DNA from: Bdellovibrionales bacterium
GTDB lineage: Bacteria > Bdellovibrionota > UBA1018
Direction of reading: 5' to 3'
Assembly (NCBI GenBank): GCA_018968995.1
Contig: JAGWZD010000152.1
Coordinates: 1-5,557, forward strand
Length of the DNA: 5,557 nt
A model generated the notes under the pieces. The model worked only from the letters and a program-made list of their open reading frames with translations. It searched no databases and had not been told where the DNA came from. How positions within the stretch are numbered: position 1 is the first letter of the stretch; each line of letters opens with the position of its first letter. Of this stretch, positions 1-5,557 are shown piece by piece. Both the position numbers and the translations under genes were made by a program.

Positions 1-338
1 TTGTGGACTCTCGTGATGGCGTTGCTAAGGGCGCTTCGTCAGAGATCTCTTTTAGTGTGACCGGGGGGGCAGGAATTCGGGCCACTCTTGCTTACACGGA
101 TGCTCCTGCGGCGCCAGCTGCTGCAAAGGCTCTTGTGAACGACCTGGACCTTGAAGTGGTCACACCTTCTGGGAAGGTGATTTCATTGAAGGACTCCATC
201 AATAATCTGGAAATGATCGAGATTAAGCCAGGAGAGGCCGAGCAAGGTGATTATCGGGTTCGAGTCCTTGGCCGAAATGTGCCGCAAGGGAAGTCAGGAC
301 GACAGCCTTACGCGCTGCTGGTGACTGCTACCCGGTAA
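1..338 (+). CDS. Subtilisin-like serine protease (S8 family), C-terminal fragment
   Basis: This is the last 111 residues of a longer protein. The frame is open to the left edge, and the GTG at position 3 is an internal codon, not a start. The visible part resembles the C-terminal beta-sandwich of secreted subtilases of the KP-43 type. It has a strand with LAYTDAP (usually LxWTDPPG), then KALVNDLDLEVVTPSG, then an INNLE segment (family: VNNVE), then GDYRVRVLGRNVPQG and a final QPYALLVTATR strand. In this family that domain follows the Asp-His-Ser catalytic domain and often binds calcium. The catalytic triad and signal peptide would lie upstream and cannot be checked here. The product is probably exported, an inference from the family. 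The TAA stop at 336-338 is 5 bp from the stop of the convergent SNF2 gene. I am fairly sure of the domain; substrate and specificity are unknown. Confidence 0.82.
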   Translation, partial: VDSRDGVAKGASSEISFSVTGGAGIRATLAYTDAPAAPAAAKALVNDLDLEVVTPSGKVISLKDSINNLEMIEIKPGEAEQGDYRVRVLGRNVPQGKSGRQPYALLVTATR

Positions 339-343
339 TTCGT

Positions 344-2914
344 TTAGTCGAGGTTCGGATTCAGTAGGTTCAGGAGCTCCTCACGGGAGAAGGCCTTGAG
401 ACCTAAAGGAGACTCTTCGATGAGTGCTCCTGCGAGCTTCTTTTTATTCTGAATAATCGAGGCAATTCGATCTTCGATAGTCCCAGGGATTTGAAGTTTA
501 AAAACTTGAACCCCTCGAGTTTGCCCAAAGCGATGAAGGCGGTCGGTGGCTTGGTTTTCTTTCGCAGGATTCCACCATCGATCAAAATGCACACAAACGC
601 TGGCAGCGGTAAGGTCGATGCCCAGACCTCCCGCAAGCAGGGAACAAATAAAGACGTGGCAATCTGGGTCTTCCGCAAACCGTTCGATACGCTTTCCGCG
701 ATCTGGGGTGTCTCCCCGAAGGTCGGTGTATCCGATTTTCTTTTTCTTCAAGAACTCGGCGATCAAATCCATCATTCCCAGATACTGGGTGAAGACAACC
801 ACCTTCAAGTTCGAGCCAAGTGCTTCAGTTACAATTTCTTCAAACGCTTCCCACTTTCCGCTGTCCATCGGATCGATCTTCTTCAGCTTCTTCACTTTTC
901 CTGAGGTCAGTTCAGTGAGTTCTGGGTGGTCGCAAACCTGTTTCAAACGGGTTAATAGAGCAAGGACGTTGGCGTAGTCGATTTTCTTGCCTGATTTGAG
1001 CTCGTCGCGAACTTTGTCGGCCTCTGATCCGGTGAGGTAGGCCTTATAAACTTTTTTCTGAACGGCCGTCATTTCGCAGGCCAAAACTTCTTCTGTTTTC
1101 TCGGGCAGCTCAGTCAGAACCTGCGACTTTGTTCGGCGAAGTAAGAAGGGTTGAATCAATCGACGCAGAGCGAGCGCTTGGTCCTCGCTCGGCCCTTCGC
1201 GATCGCTACCATAGAGACGCTTAAAGCGGGGCAGGGACCCCATGTAGCCAGGAAGCAAAAACTCCATCACGCTCCAAAGGTCTACCGACTGATTTTCTAC
1301 CGGAGTACCAGTCATCGCTACTCGAAAGGTGCTTTTCAGTGCCCGCGAGGCTCGTGAGCTGATGGTGGTCGCGTTCTTAATGGCCTGTGCCTCATCGAGG
1401 ATAATGGAATGCCAGTCGCGCTCACGAAGGGTGGACTCACGCTGAAGCAGGCCATAAGTGGTCAGAATAATATCAACTTCGCCATCCGGCGGAAGCTTTC
1501 GATTTGTCCCGTGGAAAACGTACCAACGAAGCCCTGTCGGATATTTGTGCAGTTTATGAGACCATGCGGCTACGACTGAGGTTGGGGCGACAACCAAGGT
1601 GGCCTGCCGTGGACGATCTTTGCCTCGGTAGATGCTGGAGAGAAACGCTAGCACTTGGTGTGTTTTTCCAAGTCCCATGTCGTCGGCGAGCAGTGCGGAG
1701 AGTCCTCTCTGATAGAGGCTCCACATCCAGGAAAGCCCGTTCTGCTGATACTCGCGAAGATCGAAGCCGTATTTCACCTTTGGTAGAGGAGGGATTTTGC
1801 TTCGCTCGAAATTCTTTTTCCACTCGTGGAACTCCCGCCAGTCGGTATCCACTTTGAAAGCCTCCACCCCGAGTTCCAGACTCAAGCGATACGCAACAAT
1901 CGGATGTAGCGGATTCTGTTCGTTGTCGTCCAGAAAGCCGAAGGCTTCGACTTTGCCTTCGCCCTTGGCATCATCCGGATCCGACATTCCACTTCGGTGG
2001 GCATATTTGCTGAGTTGTGAAAGGTTTGGGTCGAACTTGTAAATTCGATCGCCCTTCCAGACGTAGCTCGTGCTGAGTCGACCTTGCTTTGAGAAAAGTT
2101 CAAGCTCATCGCTTGAGAAGCGAGCACGAGAATTTCGAAATTCATAAGTCAGCGCTCGGCCCTTGGCGCCTTTTTTTCCGATCCCGAGAGAGACGAGCTT
2201 CATGGGCTCTTCGTCGATCTCGACTTTAAGAGTGTCCTGGAAAACAAGTTTTTTGCTGCTCTCAATAGTGAGCAATCGAACGAGGTGGTCAATGGCGGTA
2301 GCCCCTTGATAGACCACTTTTGTCGAGTCAATGCTATTCAGGATCGGAACGGCTCCTGGCGACGGAACCAGCTCCAGGTAGACATCGTTGACCGTTCTCC
2401 ATAATCCCGGTTCGGTCTGGCGAACGAGATGATGCACCGGATCGACCTTTATTGCGCTTGTTGAGGGGTCGAGGTAACGGAGCGCGGGCTCGATGGCGAT
2501 ACCAATAAAGCTTTTGTTTTCAAAAAGCCCCCGAACAAACCCTACAAACTCTGCCGGAGTTTTATCGTTTTCTTCGCGCTCAATCTCTTCGTCGACGCCA
2601 TGTCCACTATCAACAATACCCGCCCGAAGAAGACTGCCTCGTCGTATGACCCAGATGCTTAGGGCAGCGACATGCTTGCAGCGAACCCCGGTGCCCTTGG
2701 ATCCAGGCGAGCAGGAACACTGGGTGGGCCCTAGAGTGCCACGATTAATTTGCAATGAAGTTTGGCAGGCGAGGCCCGAGGAGTCTTTGATCTGAGCAGT
2801 GACCGCTTTGCCCTCCAGACGAACGTGACTGATCCTTTCTTCCCGAAAGAAGATTTGGCCGCGGTTCCAATCGGCCATAGAAAACTCACGTTTTACCTGG
2901 TTAGCGAAGAGCAT
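344..2914 (-). CDS. SWIM zinc finger SNF2-family DEAD/DEAH-like ATPase (helicase-related)
   Basis: A complete 856-residue SNF2-family double-stranded DNA translocase. SNF2 proteins use ATP to move along DNA and remodel protein-DNA complexes; the bacterial target is unknown. The N-terminus carries a SWIM zinc finger (C66-x-C68...C79-x-H81). Residues about 120-375 are a less conserved region often seen between SWIM and the motor. The ATPase core follows: Walker A DDMGLGKT (411-418), Walker B DEAQ (507-510), motif III MTGTPVEN (534-541), motif IV VVVFTQY (705-711), motif V LLAGGLGIDLTAA (759-771) and motif VI QATDRLHRFGQ (788-798). All key residues are present, so it should be active. The C-terminal SREELLNLL tail is typical of bacterial members. 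The ATG at 2914 is the first in frame after a TAG and keeps the REFSMADWNRG stretch, which resembles the conserved lead-in of SWIM proteins. It has no Shine-Dalgarno. The ATG at 2878 (M13) has a weak GTGAG before it and is the alternative. Confidence 0.95.
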   Translation of the reverse strand: MLFANQVKREFSMADWNRGQIFFREERISHVRLEGKAVTAQIKDSSGLACQTSLQINRGTLGPTQCSCSPGSKGTGVRCKHVAALSIWVIRRGSLLRAGIVDSGHGVDEEIEREENDKTPAEFVGFVRGLFENKSFIGIAIEPALRYLDPSTSAIKVDPVHHLVRQTEPGLWRTVNDVYLELVPSPGAVPILNSIDSTKVVYQGATAIDHLVRLLTIESSKKLVFQDTLKVEIDEEPMKLVSLGIGKKGAKGRALTYEFRNSRARFSSDELELFSKQGRLSTSYVWKGDRIYKFDPNLSQLSKYAHRSGMSDPDDAKGEGKVEAFGFLDDNEQNPLHPIVAYRLSLELGVEAFKVDTDWREFHEWKKNFERSKIPPLPKVKYGFDLREYQQNGLSWMWSLYQRGLSALLADDMGLGKTHQVLAFLSSIYRGKDRPRQATLVVAPTSVVAAWSHKLHKYPTGLRWYVFHGTNRKLPPDGEVDIILTTYGLLQRESTLRERDWHSIILDEAQAIKNATTISSRASRALKSTFRVAMTGTPVENQSVDLWSVMEFLLPGYMGSLPRFKRLYGSDREGPSEDQALALRRLIQPFLLRRTKSQVLTELPEKTEEVLACEMTAVQKKVYKAYLTGSEADKVRDELKSGKKIDYANVLALLTRLKQVCDHPELTELTSGKVKKLKKIDPMDSGKWEAFEEIVTEALGSNLKVVVFTQYLGMMDLIAEFLKKKKIGYTDLRGDTPDRGKRIERFAEDPDCHVFICSLLAGGLGIDLTAASVCVHFDRWWNPAKENQATDRLHRFGQTRGVQVFKLQIPGTIEDRIASIIQNKKKLAGALIEESPLGLKAFSREELLNLLNPNLD

Positions 2915-2927
2915 AGGCGATTTGCTG

Positions 2928-2933
2928 AGTATA
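2928..2933 (-). promoter_or_regulatory. Possible -10 box (TATACT) upstream of the SNF2 gene
   Basis: On the minus strand TATACT matches the sigma-70 -10 consensus at five of six positions. The hexamer 17 bp upstream, TAGCCG, is a poor -35 match, so this is tentative. A transcript from here would begin around 2920. That would leave almost no leader for the ATG at 2914 but about 40 nt for the ATG at 2878. It is the only promoter-like signal I find in the gap ahead of this gene. Confidence 0.3.
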
Positions 2934-2953
2934 CACTTTGGGGGTGTATCCGG

Positions 2954-2979
2954 CTACCCCGGAAGAGGTCTCCCGGTAG
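2954..2979 (-). repeat. Imperfect inverted repeat (hairpin) in the gap before the SNF2 gene
   Basis: Read on the minus strand, an outer CTACC (2979-2975) pairs with GGTAG (2958-2954). An inner GGGAG pairs with CTTCC, with one G-T pair, around the tetraloop ACCT (2974-2961). The two stems are separated by an unpaired GG on the 3' side, giving about 10 base pairs in 26 nt. No T-run follows on either strand, so it is not a standard intrinsic terminator. It could still end or stabilise the upstream operon transcript, or sit in a 5' leader. The 3' arm can also pair with ACCCC at 2945-2941. Confidence 0.5.
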
Positions 2980-3024
2980 GGATTCGAGTAGTCACAGAAA
3001 TGACAGGGTACCTGGAAATCTGAG

Positions 3025-3786
3025 CTAAAAACGGTAAGAGAGGCGCTCGAGCATGTTTTCAGCGGGATTCCATCGAACCCACTGTTTGTGGTGACGGGGG
3101 AACCCGACGTTCATGTAGCCGTCACACGAGTGCGGATCATGACAATGGCCCATGACTAAGGCATCCGCCTGACCCGGACCGACCCGTGTGCGAGAGTACT
3201 TGAAAAAGATAGAGCGAAGCTTCTCGCGGTCTTCACTAGACCAGTCATCAGGGAGAGTTTTTTGATCTCGAGATGTATTGCTCCAGTATTGTCCGAGTCG
3301 ATCGAGGGCTTGCCCGGGCAAAAAGGCGATCAGACTGCGGCCCGCGACGCTCCGGAAAAACCCTCGCAATAGAAGGTAGAACCAATCAGCGCTGTCGGCG
3401 AGATCGCCGTGCTCAATTCGAATTTTTCGTCCCTGCATCTCGATTTCAATGAAGTCTCCATGAACCTGAACCTGACTACATCCCATCGCGGCATAAGAGT
3501 CAGCTAGGCCAAAATCATGATTTCCTTCGATGTGGTGGATGAAAGCTCCTCTCAGTCCAGCTAAGCGCACGGCTTCAAAAAAGGGGCGATGAAGCTCACG
3601 AAACACCGTCTTGTCGCCCACATAGACATCAAAAATGTCACCGGCTAAAGCGAGATGATCGCCTGGTTGAGGTACTTCTGAAATAAACGTTAGTACCGAT
3701 TGATAGAAGCTTTCACTTGGATGAACCAAGTGGAGGTCGGATAGCACATGCACGTAATTGAGGCTGTTCTGAGTGGACATCTCCAT
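3025..3786 (-). CDS. LpxH-like metallophosphoesterase (putative UDP-2,3-diacylglucosamine diphosphatase)
   Basis: A 253-residue calcineurin-like phosphoesterase with a full set of two-metal ligands: SDLHL (D17, H19), GDIFD (D50, D53), GNHD (N89, H90), HGD (H126) and GHCHDPH (H214, H216). Length and layout fit the LpxH group, which splits UDP-2,3-diacylglucosamine to lipid X and UMP on the inner face of the inner membrane during lipid A synthesis. Residues about 133-165 are rich in aromatic and hydrophobic residues and could be the membrane-associating cap. E. coli LpxH has GNRD where this protein has GNHD, and that arginine contacts substrate, so the exact substrate is less certain than the fold. 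It starts 17 bp after the previous gene's stop and is the last gene of the likely operon. The ATG at 3786 and another at 3780 both lack a well-spaced Shine-Dalgarno, so translation may depend on coupling. Confidence 0.85.
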   Translation of the reverse strand: MEMSTQNSLNYVHVLSDLHLVHPSESFYQSVLTFISEVPQPGDHLALAGDIFDVYVGDKTVFRELHRPFFEAVRLAGLRGAFIHHIEGNHDFGLADSYAAMGCSQVQVHGDFIEIEMQGRKIRIEHGDLADSADWFYLLLRGFFRSVAGRSLIAFLPGQALDRLGQYWSNTSRDQKTLPDDWSSEDREKLRSIFFKYSRTRVGPGQADALVMGHCHDPHSCDGYMNVGFPRHHKQWVRWNPAENMLERLSYRF

Positions 3787-3803
3787 CAGAAGGTGTCGCG
3801 CGG

Positions 3804-4187
3804 TCAGTACTTTTGATCAAGGAGTTTTCCGCGTCCCCTGGAGTCTCCAGCGACGCCCTGCCTCAGCTTCAGAAAGTCTTGAGGAGCGAGCTGGCGGATG
3901 ACGGTCCCATTTACATCGGTCAATACAACCCGAAGCCCGGGGATGATCGATGCGTGAAGGCCGTGTTGTTGAGATTGAGACTCTTTTTCAAACTCAGCTA
4001 CGGCTTTCTCGATAGCCACTCGCTCTTGCTCTGGGGTCATGCCTTCAGGCTCTTTTTGTTCAGAATCCTGATCAGACTTTTGGTTCTGTTGCTCGTATCC
4101 TGCAGCGCCATAGCCATCTCCACCCTCGGTTTGGGGTTTTAAGGGCCGTGCTACTGGGATCAGTTCTCGGAATCCATTGACCTTCAC
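3804..4187 (-). CDS. Small charged protein with a FlaG-like C-terminal segment
   Basis: I do not recognise this protein as a whole. Taken from the GTG at 4187 it is 127 residues. It opens with VKVNGFRELIPVARPLKPQ, passes through a Gly/Gln/Asp/Glu-rich stretch (about 20-48), a likely charged helix TPEQERVAIEKAVAEFEKE (51-69), and then LRVVLTDVNGTVIRQLAP followed by QDFLKLR (85-109). That last segment resembles the FlaG tail pattern (a V-D-x-x-G-x-V-I-R-Q-I-P-x-E-E-x-L-x-L type motif). FlaG is a small protein of flagellar operons that influences filament length. No signal peptide or membrane segment is seen, so it is probably cytoplasmic. Other starts are a GTG at 4259 and a TTG at 4283, which overlap the ferredoxin gene by 44 and 68 bp; their extra residues are Pro/Arg-rich and look like out-of-frame ferredoxin sequence. 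The GTG at 4187 has only a weak AGAG before it. The gene is real by its position in the operon; its function is open. Confidence 0.6.
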   Translation of the reverse strand: MKVNGFRELIPVARPLKPQTEGGDGYGAAGYEQQNQKSDQDSEQKEPEGMTPEQERVAIEKAVAEFEKESQSQQHGLHASIIPGLRVVLTDVNGTVIRQLAPQDFLKLRQGVAGDSRGRGKLLDQKY

Positions 4188-4215
4188 AAAAACTCTATCG
4201 GAAGGATGGGGCGGC

Positions 4216-4443
4216 TTATTGAGGTTTTTGGCCTGACGCGTCGGCCTTGGCGGACTCACCGCCGAGCTCGGCCGTCGAAACAATGGCGTTTACGGGGCAA
4301 ACTCGGGCGCAGATTCCGCAGTCATGGCAAGTGTCGGTATCGATCACAAACTGATTCACGCCGTAAAAAATGCTCTTGGTGGGGCAAACATCCACACAGG
4401 CTTCGCAACTCGTGCAGGAGGGCCTGATTTGATGGAAAGCCAT
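4216..4443 (-). CDS. 2[4Fe-4S] ferredoxin, clostridial type
   Basis: A 75-residue electron carrier with two classic cluster motifs: [12 protein letters not shown] (C10, C13, C16, C20) and [12 protein letters not shown] (C39, C42, C45, C49). All eight cysteines are present. The spacing between motifs matches short clostridial ferredoxins, with no extra loop in the second motif. After residue 50 there is a 25-residue Ala/Glu/Lys/Gln tail beyond the compact core. It is soluble and cytoplasmic, and its redox partner is not visible here. The ATG at 4443 follows the HDOD gene's TAG stop with no base between (TAGATG). AGGTGG at 4454-4449 inside the end of that gene is a good Shine-Dalgarno with 5 nt spacing, so the two genes are probably translationally coupled. 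The family call is secure; the biological role is not. Confidence 0.93.
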   Translation of the reverse strand: MAFHQIRPSCTSCEACVDVCPTKSIFYGVNQFVIDTDTCHDCGICARVCPVNAIVSTAELGGESAKADASGQKPQ

Positions 4444-5541
4444 CTATCCCACCTTCTCTTCGAGCGCTTCAGCCGCCACTTTTTTGACGAGACTGAGCGT
4501 GAGGTTCGACTTACTCATGAAAGATTCTTGAAATGGCGTTGGTGCGAACTTTCCACCCGGAGTGAGAGCAGCGGCTCTCGCCAGAGATAGCACTCCTGAG
4601 AGCGAGGCGAGACCTGGATCCAGGGAGTCCAAGAAATAAGGGGTTTCGATAAAAGTTATTGCTCGCTCCACAGGTCGAAGGGTTTCCCCAAAGCTCGCCA
4701 TGAGGCCAGAAATTTCTAAATGAGTGATGGGCATCTTTCGGCTCTCATAAAAACATAGAGCCTCGAATTTGCCTTTCGGATGCTTTTCGCAATCCGCCAA
4801 CAGTTGGACCCAGGACTTTTCCTTAAGCTCCTTGGGGAAGAGCACTCCCATGCCTACTTTCCCTATAGGCAGGAGCAGCCCAGCTCCAAAAACGTATCGA
4901 TCAAACCGCATTTTGCGCATATTTTGTGCGATTCGGTAGGCCACTCGAGCAATCAAAAACCCCTCGCTAAAAGACTCTTTGATCAGGGCTTTCTGATCCT
5001 GAGAGGCCTTGCGCTTATTTAAAAGCGCGTTCATCCAGTCGTAATGAATGCCTGAATTAAACGCCATGTCTGCATGCATGAGCTTGCGCTCCAGGCAGTA
5101 ATCTTGAGCTAGAATGGCAAACGGCAGCTGATCCGGTGGATTGATGTTGAGACTTGTGTCCTTGTTTTTTCTGGGAAGATTCACCCCTAGAGCGCGGTTC
5201 ATGGTGACGCAGGCCATCAGGTTTCGAACGATGTCCTTGCCCAAAAGACCAAGGATACGCTCAATCACGACGTCAGAGTTGTCGACGGTCTCGGGAACCT
5301 CTGCGCGCCACTCTTTTACCTTGTTTGCAAGGAAAGCGACCTTCATGAGGAAATGCCAGAGTGCCGGATTACGCTCAAAAAGCGGCATGAGCTCGCGAAC
5401 TCGGATCTTTTCGTTTCCCGCTGCCCGAATCAGCTCGAGTAGGCTTGGGGGAGGGATAATCGGAAAAAGGAAGTCCTTAAAGAGTGTCGACAACTCTTGC
5501 TGGGGAGAGCCCTGCTGTCCGGTTGGGTCCGGTACGCTCAT
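4444..5541 (-). CDS. HDOD-domain protein (degenerate HD-type signalling domain)
   Basis: A 365-residue protein built on an HDOD domain, the non-catalytic relative of HD phosphohydrolases found in bacterial signalling proteins. Visible family features are the opening PPPSLLELIRAA (31-42), the MPLFERNPALWHFLMKVA helices (52-69), the VIERILGLLGKDIVRNLMACVTM segment (92-114), a HYDWMNALL segment at 166-174 and GAGLLLPIGKVGMGVLFP (219-236). The last corresponds to the usual GLLHDIGKLVL, with HD replaced by LP, so hydrolase activity is not expected. A further ITHLEISGLMASFG (272-285) matches the late conserved H-x-E-x-G helix. No receiver, GGDEF or EAL domain is attached and no membrane segment is seen. 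The ATG at 5541 is preceded by AGGTGG with 10 nt spacing, which supports this start. It is the first gene of the run visible here and is directly coupled to the ferredoxin gene. HDOD proteins are usually protein-interaction modules; the partner is unknown. Confidence 0.88.
   Translation of the reverse strand: MSVPDPTGQQGSPQQELSTLFKDFLFPIIPPPSLLELIRAAGNEKIRVRELMPLFERNPALWHFLMKVAFLANKVKEWRAEVPETVDNSDVVIERILGLLGKDIVRNLMACVTMNRALGVNLPRKNKDTSLNINPPDQLPFAILAQDYCLERKLMHADMAFNSGIHYDWMNALLNKRKASQDQKALIKESFSEGFLIARVAYRIAQNMRKMRFDRYVFGAGLLLPIGKVGMGVLFPKELKEKSWVQLLADCEKHPKGKFEALCFYESRKMPITHLEISGLMASFGETLRPVERAITFIETPYFLDSLDPGLASLSGVLSLARAAALTPGGKFAPTPFQESFMSKSNLTLSLVKKVAAEALEEKVG
4449..4454 (-). promoter_or_regulatory. 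Ribosome binding site of the ferredoxin gene, inside the HDOD coding end
   Basis: AGGTGG, 5 nt before the ferredoxin ATG, overlaps the last codons of the HDOD gene. With the abutting TAGATG junction it suggests that ribosomes ending the first gene can restart on the second. Confidence 0.7.
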
Positions 5542-5551
5542 TTCAAAGTGT

Positions 5552-5557
5552 CCACCT
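5552..5557 (-). promoter_or_regulatory. Ribosome binding site of the HDOD gene
   Basis: AGGTGG on the minus strand lies 10 nt before the ATG at 5541. It is the clearest Shine-Dalgarno in the window and fixes this start. Its promoter must lie beyond the right edge. Confidence 0.7.

Larger units (their letters stand above)
2915..3024. other. Intergenic region between the LpxH-like and SNF2 genes
   Basis: This 110 bp gap is the only substantial non-coding stretch in the window. Besides the hairpin and the TATACT box it holds a short inverted repeat, GTCA-N6-TGAC, at 2991-3004. No ORF, tRNA or known riboswitch is evident. It follows the TAG stop of the phosphoesterase gene and precedes the SNF2 start, both on the minus strand, so it could contain the end of one transcript and the beginning of the next. 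Confidence 0.6.

Noticed and set aside
372..381. AGGAGCTCCT perfect palindrome near the convergent stops
   Set aside because: It has no loop and no T-run, and lies within the SNF2 coding end (EELLNLL region), so it is not a terminator.
491..977. Plus-strand ORFs of 137 and 143 codons
   Set aside because: They lie wholly opposite the conserved helicase C-terminal motifs of the SNF2 gene, overlap each other in different frames and resemble no protein family.
344..2914. SNF2 ATPase as part of a DISARM-type or other anti-phage system
   Set aside because: No methyltransferase, nuclease, PLD, DrmA/DrmB-like or other defence gene is next to it. SWIM-SNF2 proteins are common housekeeping-type genes.
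2991..3004. GTCA-N6-TGAC inverted repeat as a CRP-like operator
   Set aside because: Only four bases per arm match and the outer positions disagree with TGTGA-N6-TCACA, so chance is likely. It is mentioned only as part of the gap.
2940..3015. A tRNA-like look in the intergenic gap (GGGATTCGA, paired arms, TAGCTCAG on the minus strand)
   Set aside because: The arms do not assemble into a cloverleaf: no acceptor stem, no anticodon arm of the right size, and the TTCGA loop lacks a 5-bp stem on either strand.
3813..4142. Plus-strand 109-codon ORF with a hydrophobic Leu-rich stretch resembling a membrane segment
   Set aside because: It is the antisense of the Gln/Glu/Lys-rich part of the FlaG-like gene; antisense of such codons gives Leu/Phe/Ser-rich sequence. 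It has no ribosome site or family similarity.
4188..4283. N-terminal extension of the FlaG-like protein from the TTG at 4283
   Set aside because: It would overlap the ferredoxin gene by 68 bp, and the added residues are Pro/Arg-rich with no recognisable similarity, so an internal GTG is preferred. The GTG at 4259 remains possible.

Overview
This window looks like ordinary chromosomal sequence from a Gram-negative bacterium. By eye it has about 50% G+C, dense genes and short gaps. The mix of genes is a subtilisin-type exoprotease, a SWIM-type SNF2 ATPase, an LpxH-like lipid A phosphoesterase, a clostridial-type ferredoxin and an HDOD protein. This would fit the Bdellovibrionota or a former deltaproteobacterial lineage, but that placement is inference from gene content and protein flavour, not from any marker gene.

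Layout. Positions 1-338 (+ strand) hold the C-terminal 111 residues of a subtilase whose catalytic domain lies upstream of the window. Five bases later it meets, tail to tail, a large minus-strand gene (344-2914) for a complete SWIM-zinc-finger SNF2 helicase-like ATPase. Upstream of that gene, 2915-3024 is the only real intergenic gap. It holds an imperfect hairpin with a competing alternative pairing and a TATACT -10-like box.

From 5541 down to 3025 four minus-strand genes run head to tail and look like one operon. In transcription order they are an HDOD-domain protein (5541-4444), a 75-residue 2[4Fe-4S] ferredoxin whose ATG directly abuts the HDOD stop (4443-4216), a small protein with a FlaG-like C-terminal segment (about 4187-3804), and an LpxH-like metallophosphoesterase (3786-3025). 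The first gene has a clear Shine-Dalgarno sequence at the window edge (5552-5557), so any promoter lies beyond the window.

How they work together. The HDOD/ferredoxin junction suggests coupled translation and perhaps a shared regulatory or redox role. The FlaG-like and LpxH-like genes hint at cell-envelope or flagellar business, but the four do not form a pathway I recognise. The SNF2 gene may be read from its own promoter in the 2915-3024 gap. I see no mobile element, tRNA, rRNA, CRISPR array or recognisable defence system. The most interesting items are the FlaG-like tail on an otherwise unknown protein, the HDOD protein that has lost its HD pair beside a ferredoxin, and the structured gap at 2940-2979.
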